64,000 bases of DNA. It comes from Aldehydirespirator sp965116865. GTDB taxonomy: Bacteria; Actinomycetota; Acidimicrobiia; Acidimicrobiales; Aldehydirespiratoraceae. A program made the translations under genes and the position numbers. Location of the stretch: positions 2,728,001 to 2,792,000 of the forward strand of contig OZ220727.1 of NCBI GenBank assembly GCA_965116865.1, in the 5' to 3' direction. This document shows positions 58,789 through 64,000 of this stretch, one piece after another; positions within the stretch are counted from its first letter, which is position 1; each line of letters opens with the position of its first letter. Under the pieces are notes generated by a model. That model did no database searches. It was not told the origin of the DNA and saw only the letters and a list, made by a program, of their open reading frames with translations.

Positions 58789-60417
58789 TCAGCATCCTGT
58801 TAGGAGAGGGCACTGGATGCCCACCAGCGGGATTTCGTGCGGCGGTGGGCCGAGCCCGGCCGCCACTAGCCCAGATCTTTCAGTAGGCCGTTGTGGGGGC
58901 AGCCTTTGGGGCTGGGTCGGGGGTGCGGCGGCGGGTGTGGGGTTGGTGGCGCTGCGGGGGCGTGTTGGGGCCGTTCGGGGTGCGGGTTCGGGGTGCGGGT
59001 TCGGGGTGCGGGTTCGGGTTGGTCGGACTGTGTGTGCTGCGGTGTCGGGGTGGCCGCGGACGCGGGTTCGGATGAGCAGGGGGAGGTTGTGGATGCGTTG
59101 GTGCGCGGCGAGCAGGTGCGGGGTCCGGGGCCAGTCGTTTGGGAGTTTGCAGGTGCGGCGGCGTCCGGTGTTGACGATGCGGCCGGCGGTGTGCAGCAGG
59201 CAGTAGCGGAGCCGTTCGGGTTCGGCTTTTGCTGGGTCTTCGTCGAGGGCGAGGAGTTTGGTCCAGGCGGGCAGGTCGTGGCCGCACATGGTGGTTTGCA
59301 GCCAGGCGGCGTTGATGGCCAAAGAGTGGGAGGCGAGCTTGGCGAGCCCGGTGTTGTTGTGGTCGGTGATCTGTCGTTCGGCGCGGCCGCGGCCGCGGTG
59401 CAGTGCTTCGGTGTAGGCGATGTCGGTGCTGTCGGCGTCGTTGTCGGCGATGTCGGTGACCGGTGCCTGGAAGCGGTGCCCGTCGGCGTCGGTGGAGTTG
59501 AGCTGCGCGCCGCGGTGGGGCAGCTCGCGGCGGGCGATCATGCGGCAGCCGGCAGGGAACTGCGAAAGGTCGGTGTGGTCGGTGGTCTCGGCGACGTCGG
59601 CGCGGTCGAGCAGTTCTTCGCCGTCGGCGCTGATCGCCCGGCGCCGGTGCTTGTCGCCGGCTTCTGTTATGGCCTGTGCGATGTCGATGCTGAGGGGGTG
59701 CCCGACACAGAACCGCACGCCGCGGGCTCGGCACTCGTTGAGGAACGCCCGTGCGCAGCCCGCGGTGTCGGCTCTGGCGATCACCTCTGTGCTGTGAGGG
59801 TCCACCGGGATCTGGTCGAGGGCCTCTGAGAGGACCTCGACGTGGTCTGCGGCGGTGTCGGAGCCGGCGCTGCCGGCGCGCAGCACACCGGCGAGGCACT
59901 CGCCGGCCGCGTCGAGACAGCCCAGAAGCGGACAGAACCCCAAGCCGCCCTTGCAGGTCCCCGCCGCGGCCTGCTCGTCCGAATGGGACTCCACCAAGGC
60001 GGCGTCGATGCCGATCACACAGAACCCCGGGTCCGCGCCCGCGGCCCACACCCGCCGACGGGTGTGCGCCCGCGCCGCTTCGATCTCCTCGATGCGGCCC
60101 CCCGCCGCCTCCGGAGCCCGCCACAGCGTCGACGGCGACGCCACCTCCCCGAACACCTCAGGCCGGCCCGCCAACACAGAAATGTCACAGATCGACTCGC
60201 CGCCATCAGCGACCATCACCGCCGCATCGGCCAGCACCCGGCCCCGGTCACGGCCCCGACGGCGCACCTTGGTATCGGCCACCGCCTCAGACAACGCCCG
60301 AGCCAACCCGACATTGTCAGCCAGATCAGCCAACAGCCGAGCACCAACATGACACGCCACGCCGCGCCCCCCGCCGACAAACCCCAGACGCGGACGAACC
60401 GAGACACGCTTCACCAT
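58789..60417 (-). CDS. IS1380-family transposase
   Basis: ATG 60417 encodes 542 aa. Landmarks: RGRVLADAAVMVADGGESIC, EVFGEVASPSTLWR, FCVIGIDAALVESHSDEQAA (first Asp), LGFCPLLGCLDAAGECLAGV, GSDTAADHVEVLSEALDQIP, VIARADTAGC (second Asp) and LRYCLLHTAGRIV near the end. The catalytic region looks intact. The last ~100 residues are Pro/Thr/Arg-rich, and the final ~27 are read past the left inverted repeat into flanking DNA, so the native stop has probably been lost. Confidence 0.85.
   Translation of the reverse strand: MVKRVSVRPRLGFVGGGRGVACHVGARLLADLADNVGLARALSEAVADTKVRRRGRDRGRVLADAAVMVADGGESICDISVLAGRPEVFGEVASPSTLWRAPEAAGGRIEEIEAARAHTRRRVWAAGADPGFCVIGIDAALVESHSDEQAAAGTCKGGLGFCPLLGCLDAAGECLAGVLRAGSAGSDTAADHVEVLSEALDQIPVDPHSTEVIARADTAGCARAFLNECRARGVRFCVGHPLSIDIAQAITEAGDKHRRRAISADGEELLDRADVAETTDHTDLSQFPAGCRMIARRELPHRGAQLNSTDADGHRFQAPVTDIADNDADSTDIAYTEALHRGRGRAERQITDHNNTGLAKLASHSLAINAAWLQTTMCGHDLPAWTKLLALDEDPAKAEPERLRYCLLHTAGRIVNTGRRRTCKLPNDWPRTPHLLAAHQRIHNLPLLIRTRVRGHPDTAAHTVRPTRTRTPNPHPEPAPRTAPTRPRSATNPTPAAAPPTQPQRLPPQRPTERSGLVAAGLGPPPHEIPLVGIQCPLLTGC
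58830..58869 (+). repeat. Duplicate of the phosphatase gene 3' end
   Basis: TTCGTGCGGCGGTGGGCCGA followed by GCCCGGCCGCCACTAG resembles 55888-55923 with three to four differences. It is probably what remains of a second phosphatase-like gene, whose CTAG stop became the target of the IS1380-type element. Confidence 0.6.
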
Positions 60418-60535
60418 CGAAGTGCCCTCCCAGGCGCGGTCAGGCTCATGTGTTCAAACCCGATCCTGCCCGGCCAAGAGGGCACTTCCGCGGACGCGGC
60501 AGCCCCCAACCAAGCCCCCTACTGAAATACCTGGG
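58870..60535 (-). mobile_element. IS1380-family insertion sequence
   Basis: A 1666-bp element bounded by CCCAGATCTTTCAGTAGG on the left and CCTACTGAAATACCTGGG on the right (inverted repeats). CTAG is duplicated at 58866-58869 and 60536-60539. Confidence 0.88.
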
Positions 60536-60549
60536 CTAGGAGGGGTTGG

Positions 60550-60786
60550 TCAGGACGCCTCGGCTTGGAGAGTGCGGTCGACGGCGCGGCGGATCCAGGA
60601 TGAGACGGATCGGTCGTCGGCGTCGGCGGCCGCCCTGACCCGTTCGAGCATCTCGGGCGGGAACCGCACCGGCACGGGATCGGTCATCGGCTGCCTCCGC
60701 CGCCGGGCAGGCCCCTGTGGCTCCTGGTTCTCAGGCTTGCTGTAGAATTCGTGTTCCTGTTCGGGGGTCATCTCTGGATGGTTCAT
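60550..60786 (-). CDS. Antitoxin-like ribbon-helix-helix protein
   Basis: ATG 60786 overlaps the toxin stop as ATGA. The 78-aa protein has a charged N-terminus (EMTPEQEHEFYSKPENQEPQ) and a C-terminal CopG-like fold (VPVRFPPEMLERVRAAADAD, DRSVSSWIRRAVDRTLQ). It is encoded downstream of the putative toxin, the reverse of the usual order. Confidence 0.75.
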   Translation of the reverse strand: MNHPEMTPEQEHEFYSKPENQEPQGPARRRRQPMTDPVPVRFPPEMLERVRAAADADDRSVSSWIRRAVDRTLQAEAS

Positions 60787-61091
60787 CGGTCCTCCAGGTA
60801 GCGGGCTGCCAGGCGGGTTGAGGCGACATAGCAGCCGATGGGCCTGCACTTGGCCGGGTTGCCGGACTGAGCGGGCGAGAGGGGGACCGCCAGCACCGTG
60901 CCGCTGACGCGTGCGACCATCAGCCAGTGCGCCGGGGGCTTGGCCGGGTAGAACAGCGGGTCGCTGCGCCACACGTCGAGCACGTCGTCGACCCCCAGCG
61001 GGCCGTGCTTGTACAAGTGCGCGATCTGGCTGGTGATCTCGAAAGGGTCATCGTCGTCGAGGAGGTCTAGATCGAGCAGGTTCGAGGTCAT
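60783..61091 (-). CDS. BrnT-like putative toxin
   Basis: ATG 61091, 102 aa: ITSQIAHLYKHGPLGVDDVL, DVWRSDPLFYPAKPPAHWLM, GTVLAVPLSPAQSGNPAKCR, STRLAARYLEDR. The H-x-x-K-H-x-x-G-x-D-D opening and compact beta core resemble BrnT/DUF4258-type toxins. It is coupled to the ribbon-helix-helix gene. Confidence 0.65.
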   Translation of the reverse strand: MTSNLLDLDLLDDDDPFEITSQIAHLYKHGPLGVDDVLDVWRSDPLFYPAKPPAHWLMVARVSGTVLAVPLSPAQSGNPAKCRPIGCYVASTRLAARYLEDR

Positions 61092-61233
61092 AGTACTGTA
61101 TTACAGACGACTACACAAGGGACTGGGGAGAGCGGCCCCTGGAGGGGCGGCTCTCCCCAGATAGAAGGTGGACTTGAGTCCTAGCCGCAACGTTAGCATC
61201 AGCGGGGGTGATCGAACCTCTGGAATTCGCGGG

Positions 61234-62187
61234 GTGAGCGCCAGGGACCGTTTCCGGGGGTGTCTGGTGGGTCTGGCGGCGGGGGATGCGCTGGGCACGA
61301 CGCTGGAGTTCAGCGCGCCGGGTTCGTTCGACCCGATTGACGACATGGTGGGCGGGGGGCCGTTCGGGTTGCGGGCGGGCCAGTGGACCGACGACACGTC
61401 GATGGCGCTGTGTTTGGCCACCAGCCTGCTGGAGTCGGGCGGGTTCGACGCTGTGGACCAGATGGGGCGCTACCTGCGGTGGTTCAGGCAGGGGTACCTG
61501 TCGTCGACGGGGCGCTGCTTCGACATCGGCGGCACCACCCGCGGGGCCCTGGTGCGCTACGAGCGGACCGGCGAGCCGTACTCGGGGCCGACCGATGCGA
61601 TGTCGGCGGGCAACGGCTCGCTGATGCGGCTGGCGCCGGTGCCCATGTTCTTCGCCGGCGACGCCCGGGAGGCGATCGACCGCAGCGCCGACAGCTCCCG
61701 CACCACCCACGGCGCCGTCGAGGCGGTCGACGCCTGCCGCTACTTCGCGGGCCTGCTGGTGGGCGCGCTGCGAGGCGTCGACAAGGAGACGCTGCTGTCC
61801 GAGCACTACAGCCCGGTCGAGGGCCAGTGGGACGAGACCCCGCTCGCCCCGAAGATCGCCGCCATCGCCGCCGGGTCGTTCAAGCACAAGCAGCCCCCCG
61901 AGATCCGCGGGACCGGCTACGTGGTCGACACCCTGGAGGCGGTCCTGTGGGCCTTCTTCCACACCGAGGACTTCAGGGAGGGCGCCCTCAAGGTGGTCAA
62001 CCTCGGCCAGGACGCCGACACCACAGGCGCAATCTTCGGCCAAATCGCCGGCGCCCACTACGGAGCGGAGTCCATCCCCAACTCTTGGCGCCACCAGCTC
62101 ACGATGGTGGCAGAGATCACTTCCCTCGCCGACCGCCTCGACCATGCTGTCCCGCCTCACGGCGCCCGAGAAGGCTCTGCTCTTTGA
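61234..62187 (+). CDS. ADP-ribosylglycohydrolase (DraG-like)
   Basis: GTG 61234 (VSARDRFRGCLVGLAAGDAL) is preferred to GTG 61168 because family members begin with the FRGCLxGLAxGDALG motif. The 317-aa protein shows the Mg-binding sites GQWTDDTSMALCLATSL and LGQDADTTGAIFGQIAGAHY, plus the MSAGNGSLMRLAPVP loop. It removes ADP-ribose from proteins or nucleotides. In a region with TIR enzymes and toxins it could reverse ADP-ribosylation, but its own neighbours are a BrnT-like pair and a DUF1828 pair. Confidence 0.88.
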   Translation: MSARDRFRGCLVGLAAGDALGTTLEFSAPGSFDPIDDMVGGGPFGLRAGQWTDDTSMALCLATSLLESGGFDAVDQMGRYLRWFRQGYLSSTGRCFDIGGTTRGALVRYERTGEPYSGPTDAMSAGNGSLMRLAPVPMFFAGDAREAIDRSADSSRTTHGAVEAVDACRYFAGLLVGALRGVDKETLLSEHYSPVEGQWDETPLAPKIAAIAAGSFKHKQPPEIRGTGYVVDTLEAVLWAFFHTEDFREGALKVVNLGQDADTTGAIFGQIAGAHYGAESIPNSWRHQLTMVAEITSLADRLDHAVPPHGAREGSAL

Positions 62188-62205
62188 CCGCGCGTGGGGG
62201 CATCC

Positions 62206-62988
62206 CTATGCGGCAACGCGCCTTAGGAGCTTTCGGCTGAAATCCTCGGTGGACTCCAACGACGAGATCATGTCGCCACCCACATCGGAGAGTCGCGCGA
62301 GATCGACTCTCGGTATTTCGGCTTGGTCCTCGAAGACGATGATGGACTCGAAGGAGAGACCGTGCCTGTGGAAGTAGCCGAGCATGATCGTCGTCAGCCG
62401 GGCCTTGTCGCGGTTGGGCACGCCGTAGACGAACAGCGGGACCCCACTCTTGCCCTCGATCCGGTAGTCCACCGGGTACACCGCGGCGTTGGGCACCTCC
62501 GGCTCGTAGTCGCGCTGCATCTTGGATTCGTCCACCTGGGCCGAGAGGCAGTCTGCTAAGTCGTCGTAGAAGGTGGAGCCGACGTTGGAGCGCGACAGCA
62601 GGGTCAAGTCGTAGACCCGGGTCAGCGCCTGGCCGAAGCGGAAGACAGCCTCGGGCAGCTGGTCGGGGGAGGTGTCAACGAAGAAGGCTCCGCCTTCGTG
62701 GCGGATGCCGGTCTCAGTTACGATGCGCTCGAGCAACATCCCCCGCGTGCCGGTCAGGAACGAGTCGATGTCGTGCTCGTAGCTGATGTGCATGAGGGTG
62801 TGGCCGAGGTCTGACAGCCGAAGGCCGCCCGAGGGTGCCGGAGCCAAATGGAAGGGGTAGCCGTCTCCGTCGGGAAAGGTGAAATGGGTCCGCACCATGT
62901 ATTCGCCGTCGGGGCGCTCATCGACCTGCACGTCTTCGCAGAGGCGCTCACACAAGAGCGTTCGAAGAGCGCCGGTGTCAAGAGCCAT
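62206..62988 (-). CDS. DUF1828-domain protein
   Basis: ATG 62988 (MALDTGALRTLLCERLCEDV) or ATG 63006, overlapping the upstream gene. The 260-aa protein has the DUF1828 core: GYPFHLAPAPSGGLRLSDLG, HTLMHISYEH, VFRFGQALTRVYDLTLLSRS, then a DUF1829-like C-terminal part (YPVDYRIEGKSGVPLFVYGV, SIIVFEDQAEIPRVDLARLS). It may sense or cut DNA; such genes cluster in accessory islands. Coupled to the next gene upstream. Confidence 0.7.
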   Translation of the reverse strand: MALDTGALRTLLCERLCEDVQVDERPDGEYMVRTHFTFPDGDGYPFHLAPAPSGGLRLSDLGHTLMHISYEHDIDSFLTGTRGMLLERIVTETGIRHEGGAFFVDTSPDQLPEAVFRFGQALTRVYDLTLLSRSNVGSTFYDDLADCLSAQVDESKMQRDYEPEVPNAAVYPVDYRIEGKSGVPLFVYGVPNRDKARLTTIMLGYFHRHGLSFESIIVFEDQAEIPRVDLARLSDVGGDMISSLESTEDFSRKLLRRVAA

Positions 62989-63451
62989 AGGGAAGCGTCG
63001 GTTCATCGGGCGGCGGAACCGCGATGCCCTGTAACTGGAAGTCCAGGATCAAGCACCTGAAGGCCCCGTCGAGGGTCGTGTACAGGTCGGTCTCCTCAGC
63101 CTCGGACTCGGGCTTCCTGCCGTCGGCGATGGACCTCTCCGTGGCGTTATGGATATGTGGATGGTAGGCGATGTCGCCGTGAACGTGACTTGAGCCGTTG
63201 TAGCGGGCAAGGGTCAGCCGGCTCCCACCCTGCGGGAGGTAGGCGATGCCGCAAGAGAAGTCCTTAGTGTCGCTCCCGCTCTGTCGCTGATAGACCGCGA
63301 AGCTCGCCGATAGGTCCTCCCGCCCTGTGACCTGGAAGTTTCGTTGCCGATGACCGGGCTTCGTCACCCATCGGGCGCCGGGGTTGGTCACTCGCTTCGG
63401 CATCGAGCGAAGCTTGGCGAGTTCGTCGTCGGTGTAGAGCCTGATGGTCAT
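62978..63451 (-). CDS. Hypothetical protein, partner of the DUF1828 gene
   Basis: ATG 63451 follows AGGAGAGAG and opens MTIRLYTDDELAKLRSMPKR. The 157-aa protein has RNFQVTGREDLSASFAVYQR, SCGIAYLPQGGSRLTLARYN, GSSHVHGDIAYHPHIHNATE. I believe it resembles the DUF6978 family, without certainty. It overlaps the DUF1828 gene and is expected to work with it, perhaps as a toxin-antitoxin or defence pair. Confidence 0.6.
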   Translation of the reverse strand: MTIRLYTDDELAKLRSMPKRVTNPGARWVTKPGHRQRNFQVTGREDLSASFAVYQRQSGSDTKDFSCGIAYLPQGGSRLTLARYNGSSHVHGDIAYHPHIHNATERSIADGRKPESEAEETDLYTTLDGAFRCLILDFQLQGIAVPPPDEPTLPYGS

Positions 63452-63877
63452 GCCTGACTCTCTCCTAGCCCTGAGGCCGAACGAGGCGTTGGCGTTGACA
63501 GCCCCGGCAAGGGCCATGTTACCTCCGCGCTTCGAGCTTCAAATCGAGCGCGGCCGGTGCTGCGAAGCGCGGGCATGACTGTCAAGCGCAGCGCCGTCCT
63601 CGGCAACGCAGCTACCACCGTTGGACTGAACAAACCGGCGGGAGGCACCGCGCGAGCTGGATCGCTCAGAAGGGCCACTTCCGCGGTCGTCTGCTGGGAC
63701 CGGCAGCGGGACCGATGGAAGGCTGGCTTCTCCGAACTGAGCGGACCGTCAATGCCTGCGTCGTCCAAGGTCGTCTGACCCGAGTTTGTCAGTTGTTTCG
63801 CGTTTGGGGAGGTCAGAGGGGGCGCGGCGGTGGGGTGTTTCCACTACATCGGCGGTCTGGGGCGCTTTGGGGGCTTG
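63452..63877. other. Intergenic region without a convincing gene
   Basis: Short open frames on both strands (63448-63768 minus, 63557-63778 plus) lack family resemblance, ribosome binding sites and typical codon use. I see no repeat or terminator of note. Confidence 0.5.
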
Positions 63878-64000
63878 TCAGGTGATGTTGGCTCTGTCCC
63901 AGTTGCGGGTGTCGGCTCCGATGGCGGTGAGGGCTCGGGCCTGGAGGGGTGTGCGGCGGGTGGTGAGTTGGATTCGGCGGCCGTTGGCGTCGAGGTGGTG
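63878..64000 (-). pseudogene. Transposase C-terminus, partial at window edge
   Basis: The minus strand entering the window reads HHLDANGRRIQLTTRRTPLQ, ARALTAIGADTRNWDRANIT and stop (63880-63878). The ADTRNWDRANI ending resembles IS1634-like transposase C-termini. Most of the gene lies outside, so whether it is intact cannot be judged. Confidence 0.35.

Larger units (their letters stand above)
57144..58799 (+). mobile_element. IS5-family insertion sequence
   Basis: A 1656-bp element. The left end CAGGCTGCTGAAAAAGT and right end AAATTTCAGCATCCTG are imperfect inverted repeats. TTAG flanks both sides (57140-57143 and 58800-58803). It carries one transposase gene, frameshifted over an internal repeat array. 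Insertion is exactly at the stop codon of the preceding gene. Confidence 0.85.

Noticed and set aside
63448..63778. Two short overlapping frames near the right edge
   Set aside because: No homology, ribosome binding site or coding signal could be seen.

Overview
The window is high-GC DNA from an actinobacterium. It carries an F420-dependent oxidoreductase subunit, a mycothiol-dependent nitroreductase (Rv2466c) homologue, two DUF222/13E12-type HNH genes, and surface proteins with the FCP...TRAQMA S-layer-like repeats common in Acidimicrobiia. An unclassified, possibly symbiotic Acidimicrobiia-like organism fits best. That is an inference: there is no rRNA or marker gene here. Insertion sequences, MITEs, gene fragments and tandem repeats are dense, so the genome looks to be in active rearrangement.

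Layout. 1-5.3 kb: transposase remnants (ISL3, IS630, IS256), a DUF222-HNH gene read leftward, and a 1.6-kb hierarchical tandem array upstream of it. 5.4-12 kb: a repeat-rich surface protein with a frameshift in its signal peptide, a decayed DUF4143-type ATPase ending in a 72-bp array, and an NCS2 nucleobase permease. 12.3-22.7 kb: one giant highly reducing polyketide synthase (KS-AT-DH-MT-psiKR-ER-KR-ACP-KS with a deleted second AT), followed by a truncated IS5-type transposase. 23.7-28.5 kb: a second surface protein with ten Calx-beta-like repeats. 28.6-31.4 kb: a second array plus DUF222-HNH gene, an inverted copy of the left one. 31.7-38.5 kb: an Rv2466c-like thioredoxin-fold gene with TGA in place of the catalytic Cys, an FrhB-like F420 dehydrogenase subunit, an acyl carrier protein, a phytanoyl-CoA-dioxygenase-like enzyme and bifunctional PutA.

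39.5-53 kb is a defence island. It holds a decayed DUF1156/DUF499 methylase-ATPase module and a leftward five-gene overlapping operon: TIR, SLOG, 5-hmdU-kinase/aGPT-PPlase-like, XRE and MazG-like. Diverging from it is a pair encoding a ThsB-like TIR protein and an Nmad2 protein. Then come a decayed SNF2 helicase and an intact AAA-ATPase/subtilase pair resembling IetAS. 53-64 kb: toxin-antitoxin modules (several fused or cut), a tyrosine phosphatase, complete IS5-type and IS1380-type elements, an ADP-ribosylglycohydrolase and a DUF1828 pair.

Two themes run through the window. First, at least five long tandem arrays with unrelated sequences share a unit length of 71-75 bp, and several two-copy duplications (61-75 bp) look like their seeds: a copied stretch of local gene sequence plus a short filler. 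Second, mobile elements that insert at TA/CTAG sit repeatedly on the TAG stop codons of genes, where CTAG survives in a high-GC genome. The strongest candidates for new biology are the TIR/SLOG/thymine-modification/MazG/Nmad2 cluster, the possible selenocysteine (U-P-W-C) nitroreductase, and the ~72-bp array process.
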